NCBI RefSeq assembly: GCF_000025485.1
Contig: NC_013851.1
Location: 1,341,154 to 1,405,153, forward strand
Source of the DNA: Allochromatium vinosum DSM 180
GTDB lineage: Bacteria > Pseudomonadota > Gammaproteobacteria > Chromatiales > Chromatiaceae
DNA: 64,000 bases
Direction: 5' to 3'
The notes under the pieces were generated by a model. It worked only from the letters and a program-made list of their open reading frames with translations, did not search any database and was not told the DNA's origin. Both the position numbers and the translations under genes were made by a program. Positions 1-8,737 of the stretch are shown in pieces (position 1 is the first letter of the stretch; each line of letters begins with the position of its first letter).

Positions 1-359
1 TGGAGATCGGCAAGCAGTTGCTGGTCACACGCGGTGCGCTGACGACCTTCTCACTGGCCAACGACGTGGCCAAATACTTCGCCATCCTCCCGGCCATTTT
101 CGTCGCCAGCGTACCGGCCATGCAGGCGCTCGACATCATGCAGCTCAACAGCCCGGCCACGGCGGTGCTGGCGGCGGTGATCTTCAATGCCCTGGTGATC
201 CCGGCGCTGATCCCCTTCGCCCTGCGCGGGGTGCGCCTCCGACCGGTCAGTGCCGACGCGCTGTTGCGCCGCAACCTCTTGATCTACGGTTTGGGCGGAC
301 TGGTGCTGCCGTTCCCGGCGATCAAGCTCATCGATCTTGGTCTTGGCTTGGTGATGTAG
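1..359 (+). CDS. kdpB: Potassium-transporting ATPase ATP-binding subunit KdpB, C-terminal part (5' end outside window)
   Basis: This is the C-terminal end of KdpB, the P-type ATPase subunit that energises high-affinity K+ uptake by KdpFABC. The frame is open from the first base (it reads E-I-G-K-Q-L-L before the first possible start), so the gene is cut by the window edge. The visible part has the family's conserved [18 protein letters not shown] segment followed by three hydrophobic stretches that match the last KdpB transmembrane helices. It ends with TAG, 9 nt before kdpC. The neighbours kdpC-kdpD-kdpE confirm the identity. Confidence 0.95.
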   Translation, partial: EIGKQLLVTRGALTTFSLANDVAKYFAILPAIFVASVPAMQALDIMQLNSPATAVLAAVIFNALVIPALIPFALRGVRLRPVSADALLRRNLLIYGLGGLVLPFPAIKLIDLGLGLVM

Positions 360-368
360 GAGGTCGTC

Positions 369-995
369 ATGAATCACACCCAATCCGTTGCCCGGACATC
401 CCCCGCAACGCCTGTCGCACACTGGCTCCAGGCGCTACGCGGCGCCTTGGTGCTGATGGTCCTGTGTGGAGGTCTGTACCCGCTCTTTACCGTGGCGATC
501 GGTGCCGCCCTGTTCCATGTTCAGTCGACCGGCAGTCTCATCGAACGCGACGGCCAGATGATCGGCTCGGCGCTGGTGGGGCAGCCGTTCAGTGCGCCAG
601 GGTATTTTCACGGCCGCCCCTCGGTCGCCGGGTACGATCCATTCGCCGTGTCCGGCTCCAATCTGGCACCGAGCAATCCGACGCTGCGCGAACGGGCCTC
701 GGTCAGCTCAAGCGCCGTTTCCGCCGCCAACGGCGTAGCACCGACGGCGATCCCCGTCGATCTCGTCGCCGCGTCCGGGTCGGGCATCGATCCGCACATC
801 AGTCCGGCCGCCGCCGAGATCCAGATCGACCGGGTCGCCGCCGCACGCGGACGGCCGCGTTCAGAGGTCGCGGCCCTGGTGGCGGCGCGGGTGGAGCGCC
901 CGGTGCTGGGCGTTCTGGGACAGCCGCGCGTCAATGTGCTCCAGTTGAATCTGGCACTCGACGCCCTCGGCCCAGAGGCCGGCCTAACGCCATGA
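369..995 (+). CDS. kdpC: Potassium-transporting ATPase subunit KdpC
   Basis: KdpC (208 aa) is the single-span periplasmic subunit that stabilises the KdpFABC pump and raises ATP affinity. A transmembrane helix lies at about residues 24-48 (LRGALVLMVLCGGLYPLF region), followed by the family hallmarks SALVGQPFSAPGYFHGRPS and SGSGIDPHISPAAAEIQ. The length is usual for the family. A GGAGG at about 359-363 precedes the ATG by 5 nt. The stop overlaps the kdpD start as ATGA, so translation of the two genes is probably coupled. The ORF continues the structural operon from kdpB. Confidence 0.96.
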   Translation: MNHTQSVARTSPATPVAHWLQALRGALVLMVLCGGLYPLFTVAIGAALFHVQSTGSLIERDGQMIGSALVGQPFSAPGYFHGRPSVAGYDPFAVSGSNLAPSNPTLRERASVSSSAVSAANGVAPTAIPVDLVAASGSGIDPHISPAAAEIQIDRVAAARGRPRSEVAALVAARVERPVLGVLGQPRVNVLQLNLALDALGPEAGLTP

Positions 996-3667
996 ACGCG
1001 ACAGCGGACGACCGGCCAGATCCGCAGGCCCTGCTATCGGCCATCGAGCGCGAGCGACACGGGGCGCTCAAGATCTTCCTGGGTGCCTCCCCCGGCGTCG
1101 GCAAGACCTACAAGATGCTGGAGGCGGCGCGCGAGGCACGGCGCGAGGGCGCCGATATCATCATCGGGATCATCGAGAGCCACGGACGGCAGGAAACCGA
1201 GGCACTGTGCGAGGGGCTGGAGTCCATTCCGCTGATGCAGATGGCCTATCGCGGGGCCCAGTTCCGTGAGCTGAACCTGGATGCCATTCTCAAACGTGCG
1301 CCGGCCGTGGTGCTGATCGACGAACTGGCTCATCGCAACATTCCGGGTACCCGCCACCTGCGTCGTTACCAGGATATCGAGGAATTGCTGGAACACGGCA
1401 TCGATGTCTGGACCACGGTCAATATCCAGCACCTGGAGAGTCTGAACGATGTGGTCGCGCGCATCACCGGCGTGCGCATGCGGGAGACGGTTCCGGACAC
1501 CGTGCTCAGTGAGGCGCGCGACGTCGTGCTGGTGGATCTGACGCCCCGCGAGCTGATCGAGCGGCTCAAGCAGGGCAAGGTCTACATCCCCGAGCAGGCC
1601 CGCGCGGCCCTCGATGGTTTCTTCAGTCCGACGAATCTGGCGGCACTGCGCGAACTGGCCTTACAGACCGTAGCCGAGCGCATCGACCGGGATGTGCGTG
1701 AGGTCATGCGCAGCCAGGGAGTCACGGGTCCGTGGCCGGTACGGGCGCGCATCGTCGTCGCCATCGACGGCATCGGTAACGGTGAGGAACTGGTGCGTCT
1801 CGGCCGGCGTCTCGCCGAGCGTCGTCGGGCGCCATGGAGCGCGGTGTTCGTCGATCGCGGCGACACCGGCCCCGAACAGCAGGCCGGTGTCGAGCGCACC
1901 TTCGATCTGGCCGCACGCCTGGGGGGCGAAACCCTGACCCTGCGCGGCCATGATCCCGTGGAGGAGTTACTGGCCTTCGCGCGCGAACAAAATGCCACTA
2001 CGCTGGTGGTGGGGCGTAGCCGGCACCGGCCCCTGGCGGGATTTTTCAGCCAGTCCTTGAGTCAACGTCTGCTGCGTTGCGGCGAAGACTTCGAGATTAC
2101 GTTCGTTTCCTCACGGGTCGCCCGCGTGCGTCGGCGCCGGCACTGGTTCCGGCGACTCGAACCGATGCGTGACTATGTCTTGACGCTGGCCGTGGTGGCG
2201 GCGGCGACCGGCATCGCGGCGGTCATCGAGCCTCTGGTTCCCTTGCCCAACCTCTCGCTGGTCTTCCTGACCGCCGTGTTGCTGGTCGCGGTGCGAACGG
2301 CCATCCGCCCGGCCCTGATCGCCGCCGTCCTGAGCGCCGCCGCTTACAACTTCTTTTTCACGGAACCGCGTTTCACCTTGGCCATGCATCGGACGCACGA
2401 GCTGGCGACCGTCGGCTTTTTTCTGATCATGGGCCTGATCGGCGGCCAGTTGGCCGGGCGTCTGCGCCACCAGGTGCTCGCGCTGCGCGGTACCAACGAA
2501 CAGACCCAGCGGCTACTGTCCTTGAGCCGCCGGCTGGCGACCGCCGTCGATCTCCCGACCATCCATCGCGAGTCCACCACGGCGATCGCCGAGCATCTGC
2601 ACGTCCCGGTCGTCCTGCTCGCACCAGGTGACAGCGGTCGGCTGGCACAGGCAGCCGCCTCGCAGGACGAGGTGGTGCTGAATGACAAAGCCTGGTCGGC
2701 GGCACAATGGGCCTATGATCATCGGCAACCCAGCGGTTTTCAAACCCAAACCCTCTCGGCCATCGATTGGCGCTTTCTGCCGCTGGCGATCGAGCAGGAG
2801 TGCTTTGGTGTGCTCGGCGTATACCGACCAAATCCGGGCTTCCAGAGTGAACAGCTCGCCGCCATCGACGCGCTGATCACGCAGGTGACCATGGCCATGG
2901 CCCGTACCCGCCTGACCACCACTCTGGAGCAGGCCAAGGTCGCCGAAGAGACCGAGCGCTTGCGTTCGGCGCTCCTGTCATCGGTGTCCCATGATTTGCG
3001 CACCCCGCTGGCTTCGATGATCGGCGCGGCCAGCAGCTTGCGTTCTTTGGACGAGGCCCTGTCCACGGACGACAGACGCGAGCTGCTCGACTCCGTGATC
3101 AGTGAAGGCGAGCGACTCAACCGCTACATCCAGAATCTGCTCGATATGACCCGGCTCGGGCACGGCACCTTGAAACTGGAGCGGGACTGGATCGGCATCG
3201 ACGACATCCTCAACTCGGCACTGCGACGTACCCGCGAGTTACTGCACCACTGTCGGCTGATCAGACACATCGAGCCGGGCCTGCCGTTGCTCTATGTTCA
3301 CCCTGCATTGATCGAGCAGGCGCTGGTCAATGTCATCGAAAACGCGGCAAAATTTTCGCCCGAAGGCAGCGAAGTGCGGGTCGCAGCGATGCGCGACGAC
3401 GGTGAACTGCTGATCACGGTCGCCGATGAGGGACCGGGCATTCCGGCCGATCACCGTGAAAAGGTGTTCAACATGTTCTTCACCGGCGGCGAAGGCGATC
3501 GCGGCAAGCATGGCAGCGGGTTGGGACTGGCCATCTGCAGCGGCATGATCGGCGCTCATGGTGGGCGCATCGAGGCGCTGCCGGGGCCGGGCGGCCGTGG
3601 GACCACCATCGCCACCCACCTACCGCTGATCGAGCCTCCCGACGACGATAACGAGGAACGCGCATGA
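992..3667 (+). CDS. kdpD: Osmosensitive K+ channel / turgor sensor histidine kinase KdpD
   Basis: KdpD (891 aa) is the membrane sensor kinase that reports K+ limitation to KdpE. The order of parts is: N-terminal KdpD domain with Walker-A GASPGVGKT near residue 31, a universal-stress-protein-like domain (about 250-370), four clustered transmembrane helices (about 395-500), a GAF-type region, a HisKA domain with phospho-acceptor H667 in SVSHDLRTPL, and a HATPase domain with the G box GSGLGLAIC. The frame stays open upstream to 464, but that stretch is only the shadow of kdpC. The ATG at 992 overlaps the kdpC stop and gives the usual family length. It overlaps kdpE by 4 nt. Confidence 0.97.
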   Translation: MNATADDRPDPQALLSAIERERHGALKIFLGASPGVGKTYKMLEAAREARREGADIIIGIIESHGRQETEALCEGLESIPLMQMAYRGAQFRELNLDAILKRAPAVVLIDELAHRNIPGTRHLRRYQDIEELLEHGIDVWTTVNIQHLESLNDVVARITGVRMRETVPDTVLSEARDVVLVDLTPRELIERLKQGKVYIPEQARAALDGFFSPTNLAALRELALQTVAERIDRDVREVMRSQGVTGPWPVRARIVVAIDGIGNGEELVRLGRRLAERRRAPWSAVFVDRGDTGPEQQAGVERTFDLAARLGGETLTLRGHDPVEELLAFAREQNATTLVVGRSRHRPLAGFFSQSLSQRLLRCGEDFEITFVSSRVARVRRRRHWFRRLEPMRDYVLTLAVVAAATGIAAVIEPLVPLPNLSLVFLTAVLLVAVRTAIRPALIAAVLSAAAYNFFFTEPRFTLAMHRTHELATVGFFLIMGLIGGQLAGRLRHQVLALRGTNEQTQRLLSLSRRLATAVDLPTIHRESTTAIAEHLHVPVVLLAPGDSGRLAQAAASQDEVVLNDKAWSAAQWAYDHRQPSGFQTQTLSAIDWRFLPLAIEQECFGVLGVYRPNPGFQSEQLAAIDALITQVTMAMARTRLTTTLEQAKVAEETERLRSALLSSVSHDLRTPLASMIGAASSLRSLDEALSTDDRRELLDSVISEGERLNRYIQNLLDMTRLGHGTLKLERDWIGIDDILNSALRRTRELLHHCRLIRHIEPGLPLLYVHPALIEQALVNVIENAAKFSPEGSEVRVAAMRDDGELLITVADEGPGIPADHREKVFNMFFTGGEGDRGKHGSGLGLAICSGMIGAHGGRIEALPGPGGRGTTIATHLPLIEPPDDDNEERA

Positions 3668-4374
3668 CTGAAGGCAACGCCTCCGCACGCCTCCTCATCA
3701 TCGACGATGAGGAACAGATCCGGCGATTCCTGCGCATCAGTCTCAGGAGCCAGGGGTATCAGGTCATCGAGGCGGAGACGGCCGGCAAGGGACTCGAACT
3801 TGCGGCGACCCAGACGCCGGACTTGATCGTGCTCGACCTGGGTCTGCCCGATGCCGATGGAAAATCCGTGCTGAATGAACTGCGTCACTGGTCGACCGTG
3901 CCGGTCATGATCCTGTCTGTTCGGTCATCGGAGAGCGAAAAGGTCGCCGTGTTGGACGCGGGTGCCAACGACTATGTGACCAAGCCGTTCGGCATTCAGG
4001 AGTTCCTGGCGCGTGTGCGTGCGCTATTGCGCCTGCCTCGGGCGACTGAGCGGCCGGATGCCGGAATTTACGATGATGGCTATCTCCATATCGATCTGAT
4101 CAAGCGTATTGTGTCCGTGATGGGCGAAGAGGTGCATCTCACGCGCAAGGAATTCGCCATTTTCAAGATGCTGGTCTCCAACCCCGGCCAGGTGATCACC
4201 CAGACCCAGCTACTGCGCGAAATCTGGGGACCAACGCATGCCGGCGACACCCACTATTTGCGCAACTTCATCGGTCGCATTCGCCAGAAGCTCCGCGAAG
4301 ACACCGATGAACCGCGCTATCTGCGCACGGAACCCGGCGTGGGTTATCGCTTTCTCGATGGCCGAGGCGATTGA
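3664..4374 (+). CDS. kdpE: Two-component response regulator KdpE (OmpR family)
   Basis: KdpE (236 aa) is the transcription factor phosphorylated by KdpD that activates the kdp structural genes. The N-terminal receiver domain has acidic pocket D14-D15, phospho-acceptor D58 in LDLGLPDADG and the conserved lysine in VTKPF. The C-terminal half is an OmpR/PhoB winged helix (LTRKEFAIFKMLVSNPGQVI through LRTEPGVGYRF). The start overlaps kdpD as ATGA. Having regulator genes directly downstream of kdpC is the standard arrangement, so the operon probably autoregulates. No clear terminator follows. Confidence 0.96.
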   Translation: MTEGNASARLLIIDDEEQIRRFLRISLRSQGYQVIEAETAGKGLELAATQTPDLIVLDLGLPDADGKSVLNELRHWSTVPVMILSVRSSESEKVAVLDAGANDYVTKPFGIQEFLARVRALLRLPRATERPDAGIYDDGYLHIDLIKRIVSVMGEEVHLTRKEFAIFKMLVSNPGQVITQTQLLREIWGPTHAGDTHYLRNFIGRIRQKLREDTDEPRYLRTEPGVGYRFLDGRGD

Positions 4375-4599
4375 AGGGCGCCGGAGAAAGACCAAGCGCC
4401 ATCGTCGGTGCCGATAAGAACCGGCTTGCTCCCCTGATCCAGCGTGGCGGACGGAGCCTCCACCGAGCGCCACGACAATGTGCGTCACCGTACAGACAAA
4501 CGGTGCCGTGAAGACGATCCTGACAGCCGGGCATCGACATCTCCATCGTCGGCTCAGTGGCGTGAACTCCCAAAAAAATGCTGAATCAGGTAACGACAG

Positions 4600-4761
4600 A
4601 TGAACACTATCTCTACAAACGCTCTTCTTCTTATCGCCATGACCTCAGTGTTGCTGCTCACGGCCTGCAGCACCGCCTCGAAGCATGAGCCGGCACCATA
4701 CGTTGCCGCCCCGCAAGCCCCGATGACGCCGATGTATGAGCCAAAACCGGATCGTAATTGA
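4600..4761 (+). CDS. Small predicted lipoprotein (53 aa)
   Basis: This short ORF encodes a 53-residue protein. It has a basic-poor but strongly hydrophobic N-terminus (residues 8-20) ending in a lipobox LTAC with Cys23, followed by a proline- and alanine-rich tail ending in EPKPDRN. This reads as a signal-peptidase-II lipoprotein that would be anchored to a membrane with about 30 exposed residues. I recognise no family. Its 3' end overlaps the next gene by 26 nt in another frame, so the two may be translationally linked. No strong ribosome-binding site is seen; the only candidate is a weak CAGG. It was too short to appear in a 60-residue ORF scan. Confidence 0.6.
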   Translation: MNTISTNALLLIAMTSVLLLTACSTASKHEPAPYVAAPQAPMTPMYEPKPDRN

Positions 4762-5503
4762 TCCATTAATTGTGGCCTTTGTTCGTTTCCGGTTCGCTGT
4801 GATCGGCTTCTTCGCCATACTCATCAGCCACACAGGTTCGGCGGGTACAGCCTTGATGCAGCCGATGCTCGATGACGCTCAGGGATCGGTTTCGCGGCCA
4901 CTTCCACCAGAGTACGCGCTCGACCTGCGGGGGGCCGTCACGCTGCGGATCTGCTTCAACTGGTCATGCGCACGTAGACAGACCATGACCTTTACGTCCA
5001 AGGACATGGCGCGCCTGAAAAGATATCTGGCGCTGTGTCCGGGCGCGAGTCTTCACAACCGATTGCAGCGTGTGCGTATCGGCATCTGGCAGATGGAATT
5101 GCTGGCACAAACCTATCAGCCGTTGCTGGCCAACGACCTGGCCATCAACGACTCCGAGGCGGAAGTCGAGGGGCGGATGGATTGCATCGACAATGCCAGC
5201 AATACCACGACCTATCTGCATATTCTCCGGGATATCCGGGAGTTGGCCGGTTGGACGGTCTCATCGCCCACGGTGCGCCGTCTGTTCGATATCACAGCGG
5301 TCCACTGGACAGCCGTCATCCTCGATACTGAAACCGGACAGCCCTGGAGCGTCGACTCCTGGTTCCGTCCGAACGGCCATCTGCCGATGGTCATGCCCCT
5401 GTCGAGCTGGAGCGACATGAAGAAGGCTTGGGAGCCGCCCTTCGAACGGCTCAATGTCAGCCCGCGCTCGATCGACGCGCTCTGTGATACGCCGCCGCCT
5501 TAA
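4736..5503 (+). CDS. Secreted transglutaminase-like (papain-fold) protein of unknown function
   Basis: This 255-residue protein has an N-terminal hydrophobic segment (about residues 12-37) resembling a signal peptide or anchor. The distal half carries an ordered Cys-His-Asp pattern: Cys in GRMDCIDNASNT, His in DITAVHWTAVI and Asp in WSVDSWF. That order and spacing are typical of bacterial transglutaminase-like cysteine proteases or amidases, and the motif match is my reading of the sequence rather than a database hit. An extra Cys pair (CFNWSC) lies before the domain. The start is uncertain: the ATG at 4736 lies inside the lipoprotein gene, and a GTG 30-40 nt later is possible. It converges with an L,D-transpeptidase, hinting at an envelope role. 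Confidence 0.55.
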   Translation: MSQNRIVIDPLIVAFVRFRFAVIGFFAILISHTGSAGTALMQPMLDDAQGSVSRPLPPEYALDLRGAVTLRICFNWSCARRQTMTFTSKDMARLKRYLALCPGASLHNRLQRVRIGIWQMELLAQTYQPLLANDLAINDSEAEVEGRMDCIDNASNTTTYLHILRDIRELAGWTVSSPTVRRLFDITAVHWTAVILDTETGQPWSVDSWFRPNGHLPMVMPLSSWSDMKKAWEPPFERLNVSPRSIDALCDTPPP

Positions 5504-5532
5504 GTTGTGTGACTCGCATCATTCAAGGATGA

Positions 5533-6399
5533 TCAGGATCCGGCCCGCCTGGCTTCCGGCATGACATAAACGACACCGGCCGTCCCGGAGAAAAGGCGAT
5601 GTATCACGTCCGTGAAGAATTCCGGCGGCACATTGATGCAGCCATAGGAAATACGGTTATCGAGCGGCGTTGGGCTGGCCAGGCGTTGCGGTCGGCGCTG
5701 TTTGGGCAGGCTGGTAATGATCGGATGCATGGAGATGGCGTTTTTGTAGTCCAGCCAGAGTATTTCCTTGCCATAGGAATTGCGGCCCATGGCCGTCAGG
5801 AAACGACCCGCCGGGGTTGTACGATCGGCGGGAGGGATACGCGACATCGGCATGTCACTGATGCCGGGGGCGACGTCATCACCTTTCCCCATACCCAGCA
5901 GCACGGGGGCCGCGCCCTTGAGTTGTCCGTCCACGCTGAAGACATAGACCTTCGCGTTGACCTTATCGACAATCGCGAACGGCATGTTGCGATGGTCTCT
6001 TGAAGCGACAACCCAATCCGCCGTCTCCCGTGTCCTGCGCGATGCGCTCTCCGACCCGAAGTCGGCCTGCCAGGTGTGCAATGGCATGGCCGTTTTTGCG
6101 TCCGTCACGAACGGAATCTCGGCCTCTTGCGTATGGTTTGCATTGAGCATCGGGTTGGGCCGATGAGCGGCATCGTCCAGCTGCATGGCCAGACGCGGGC
6201 CGCATCCGGCAGTCAATAGAACACAACACAGGCTGAGTGCCGTGCCGATCACAGGTCGATCGAGGCTCCTGTTACGAACGCGCGTCCGACGCGGGTAGCC
6301 GGTTTCCGGTCGCGCTATGTCGCCTCTTTCCAATGTCTCACCTCCGCAGATGCTCGGCGATAGGGTTGTAACACCGTTAAAGCACAGCCTTATATCCAC
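5533..6399 (-). CDS. L,D-transpeptidase (YkuD family) lipoprotein
   Basis: The product is a YkuD-type L,D-transpeptidase, a periplasmic enzyme that makes 3-3 peptidoglycan cross-links or attaches proteins to the wall. The catalytic motif is NRISYGCINVP with Cys254 near the C-terminus, and an upstream His lies in AISMHPI. Before the domain lies a lipobox LTAGC after a hydrophobic stretch, so it is probably a lipoprotein. The frame opens at a GTG (6399), giving 288 residues with an unusually long pre-signal region; a downstream TTG is an alternative start. The 3' end faces the transglutaminase-like gene with a gap of 29 bp. Confidence 0.8.
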   Translation of the reverse strand: MDIRLCFNGVTTLSPSICGGETLERGDIARPETGYPRRTRVRNRSLDRPVIGTALSLCCVLLTAGCGPRLAMQLDDAAHRPNPMLNANHTQEAEIPFVTDAKTAMPLHTWQADFGSESASRRTRETADWVVASRDHRNMPFAIVDKVNAKVYVFSVDGQLKGAAPVLLGMGKGDDVAPGISDMPMSRIPPADRTTPAGRFLTAMGRNSYGKEILWLDYKNAISMHPIITSLPKQRRPQRLASPTPLDNRISYGCINVPPEFFTDVIHRLFSGTAGVVYVMPEARRAGS

Positions 6400-6430
6400 G
6401 GATCAGCTCTCGGGAGCCGCCGCGATCCAG

Positions 6431-6745
6431 TCAAACATCCCACATCACGTTTTCGTGTTCGGCAGCCGCCGCCGTCAGCAGCTCGATCAGCGGCAATGCC
6501 CGATGGGCGAGGCTGACGTGCGGGCCGTCCTCGTCATCACTTGCCGATCTGCGGGTCAGATCCAGTGGGTCGTCCGGTTGCGTCTGAACCGCTGCCTTCA
6601 GACGATCCAGTGCAGCCGGCACGTCGTCGGCCATGAGGGCACCGGGCACGTTTCCGCTATGCCCCATCAGCTTGAGCAGGGCGGTGGCGACATCGCCAAA
6701 CATCGTGATGCTGGCGTAGGCTTTGGTTTCGAATGTGATCAACAT
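6431..6745 (-). CDS. DUF1840 domain protein
   Basis: This 104-residue cytoplasmic protein starts MLITFETKAY and has the compact pattern of the DUF1840 family (ASITMFGDVATALLKLMG, then an alpha-helical C-terminus with RALPLIELL). The function is unknown. The open frame extends 30 codons further upstream, but the family start and the lack of conservation in that extension favour 6745. It lies downstream of, and on the same strand as, the DUF2254 gene, about 100 nt away, so co-transcription is possible. Nothing in the sequence suggests catalysis or membrane insertion. Confidence 0.75.
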   Translation of the reverse strand: MLITFETKAYASITMFGDVATALLKLMGHSGNVPGALMADDVPAALDRLKAAVQTQPDDPLDLTRRSASDDEDGPHVSLAHRALPLIELLTAAAAEHENVMWDV

Positions 6746-6851
6746 GGTCGCTTCAACTCCTGTCTTGATGAATACGTCACCGACGTAGCGCCAAAGGTGG
6801 CGGTCAGGCCAATGCCTCGAAACCGGCGATGACATCGAACAGTATCCTGAT

Positions 6852-8201
6852 TCAGTTGCGGCTGGTTTGGACGAGCGACACCGGTTCCGCGATCAGGGCC
6901 TGGCGCACCTGTATCAAGCGGTTCGCTAGCCGGTCGCGGTCAGACGGGGACGCAATGCGGCGCTCGGCCGCCTCGGCGATCGCGTCGACTGTTTGTCCGA
7001 TGGCCCGGCGTCTGTTGGGGCTTGGGGTCGCGCCGGCGATGGTGTGCAGCGCGCCGAGCAGCCGCAACAGGATGGCGACATTGCCTTCGGCGTTCTGCCG
7101 GATCTGGTCGAAGGCCACGCCCAGCAGGCTCTCGAAGCTCGGGCCACGGATGATCACGCGCAACGCCCCCTGATCCAGCCAATGGGGAGTCGCGATCCGG
7201 CGCGCCGCCAGTCGCGTCAGGATCGCCGCCAGATAGTCCACGCACATCACGGCGGTCGTGGTGTCGTTGATGCCGGGCGACAGAGCCTTCATGGCGACGT
7301 CGACGATCTGGCGAATGCCGAAGGCGACATCCTGCTCCACCGTGCGCTGGCGACCGATCACATAGACCGCGTTCAGCCGGACCGTCGTCGACGCGTCCAG
7401 ATCACCCGGATCGATCAGTGAGATTAGGGGCGTGCCCGCGACGACGAACTCCCCAACGCCGCGCTCCATGCGCAGCAGGGTCTTCAGGCTCCGGGCCAGA
7501 TCCCGCAGCGCATCGGCGTCGAGGCTCTCGATATAGCCGGTCTTACTGGCCGGGACGGCCGACCAGGGCTGCCCGGCGAGCGCGCTCGCCAGGTCGCCGC
7601 CGGTGTTCTCACGTTCAGTCTCTCCCGATGCCTCGGGAAACAGGTGATCCACGGCGGCGAGGGTCTCCAGCGCGGCCGTGGACACGATGCTCGACGCCTG
7701 GATGGAGGTCGCAATGTGATGGATGAAGTGGATCAGCACCGCGATCCCGACGAAGGCGAGCATCAGTCCGGCCCATACCGCCAGCGCTGGGACGAAGGCC
7801 TCTTCGTCACCGCCACGAATCGTCCGCAGAACCACCAGGCAGTAGGCGAAGATCCCGAGGAAGACACCGAGCACCCATTGGTTGATGCGGTCGCGCATGA
7901 AGGTGCGAATGACACGCGAGCTGTACTGGCTGGAGGTCAGCGAGAGCGCCACGAGGGTGATCGAGAACACCAGTCCGGCCACTGTGATCATCGACCCGGC
8001 GACGGTCGTGAGCAGACCGCGGGCGCCGGCCGCGCCCGCGCCGAAGAGCAGCGGCCAGCGCGCCGCCAGATGCAGATCGACGTTCATGTCCAGGGTGATC
8101 AGAAGGATGGCCAGCACCACGGCATCCACCACCAGCAGTGCCGGAACGAACCAGAAGCTCGACCGCATCGCTTGCCACCCATGCTGGAGTTTCGTGATCA
8201 T
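6852..8201 (-). CDS. DUF2254 family membrane protein
   Basis: The protein (449 aa) has an N-terminal membrane domain with four hydrophobic helices (about residues 16-40, 60-90, 110-130 and 140-170), followed by a long soluble helical domain. The motifs SMITVAGLVFSITLVALSLTSSQYSSRVIRTFMRD and SPGINDTTTAVMCVDYL are characteristic of DUF2254. The function is not established. The start is the ATG of MITKLQHGW. No partner gene other than the DUF1840 gene is obvious. Membrane topology suggests an inner-membrane protein with a cytoplasmic C-terminal domain. Confidence 0.85.
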   Translation of the reverse strand: MITKLQHGWQAMRSSFWFVPALLVVDAVVLAILLITLDMNVDLHLAARWPLLFGAGAAGARGLLTTVAGSMITVAGLVFSITLVALSLTSSQYSSRVIRTFMRDRINQWVLGVFLGIFAYCLVVLRTIRGGDEEAFVPALAVWAGLMLAFVGIAVLIHFIHHIATSIQASSIVSTAALETLAAVDHLFPEASGETERENTGGDLASALAGQPWSAVPASKTGYIESLDADALRDLARSLKTLLRMERGVGEFVVAGTPLISLIDPGDLDASTTVRLNAVYVIGRQRTVEQDVAFGIRQIVDVAMKALSPGINDTTTAVMCVDYLAAILTRLAARRIATPHWLDQGALRVIIRGPSFESLLGVAFDQIRQNAEGNVAILLRLLGALHTIAGATPSPNRRRAIGQTVDAIAEAAERRIASPSDRDRLANRLIQVRQALIAEPVSLVQTSRN

Positions 8202-8377
8202 GCTCGGAGATCCTTCCGTAAGGCGCCGGGTTCGTGCGTCTGCCTATGGGTGTCTCATGGGGCGGTCGCTGGTTTGGGCGCCCGCGCCTGCGTGGCGCGG
8301 CCGCGATTGACTAATGGAGTGCGCCGGCAGTTCATGCTTTGGCCCAGACGGGCAGCCAATGCACTGGAGTCGAGGGG

Positions 8378-8737
8378 TTATCTGGTCCGATCGTACCCTG
8401 GACCGGAGCCGCCCATCAGGCCGGGATCCATGCCGTAGCCTGGAGCCTGACCGTATCCCGGCCCGTAGCCACCCATCAGGCCGGGATGCCCCATTCCATA
8501 GCCCGGAACCTGACCGTATCCCGGCCCGTAACCGCCCATCAGGCCGGGATGTCCGATTCCATAGCCCGGACGCTGACCGTATCCCGGCCCATAGCCGCCC
8601 ATCAGGCCGGGATCCATTCCATAGCCCGGTCCGTACCCGCCTTGCGGCGGTTGGGCAAAAGCGCTGACGGTCGCCAACGTTCCTATGAGAATAAGATGGG
8701 CCGCGTGCAGCGTCGTGCGAAGATTCATGCGTTTCAT
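8378..8737 (-). CDS. Secreted Gly-Tyr-Pro repeat protein
   Basis: The product (119 aa) has a signal peptide (cleavage likely after SAFA, residue 28) and then an almost pure repeat region. The repeat unit is GGYGPGYGQ-x-PGYG-(M/I)-(G/D)-(H)PGLM, 14-21 residues, in about four and a half copies. The mature protein lacks cysteine and has very few charged residues, so it is probably an extended, self-associating structural protein. Sulfur globule envelope proteins of purple sulfur bacteria are also exported and Gly/Tyr-rich, which makes that a reasonable but unproven idea. GGAG 7 nt upstream of the ATG at 8737 supports this start over one 14 codons earlier. Confidence 0.7.
   Translation of the reverse strand: MKRMNLRTTLHAAHLILIGTLATVSAFAQPPQGGYGPGYGMDPGLMGGYGPGYGQRPGYGIGHPGLMGGYGPGYGQVPGYGMGHPGLMGGYGPGYGQAPGYGMDPGLMGGSGPGYDRTR
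8405..8640. repeat. In-frame coding minisatellite (unit about 42-63 bp, ~4 copies)
   Basis: The + strand shows a repeated block around the core CCCATCAGGCCGGGAT followed by CCATAGCCCGG-type sequence and TGACCGTATCCCGGCCC. The blocks are near-identical at DNA level and keep the reading frame of the Gly-Tyr repeat protein on the - strand. Units are 42, 63, 63 and 60 bp, so copy number probably changes by slippage or recombination without frameshift. Units abut each other without unique spacers, so this is not a CRISPR array. Confidence 0.85.

Noticed and set aside
464-991. N-terminal extension of the kdpD frame
   Set aside because: It is Arg-rich out-of-frame translation of kdpC; the ATG at 992 overlaps the kdpC stop and gives normal KdpD length.
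8405-8640. Possible CRISPR array
   Set aside because: Repeats abut each other without unique spacers and encode an in-frame Gly-Tyr repeat protein.
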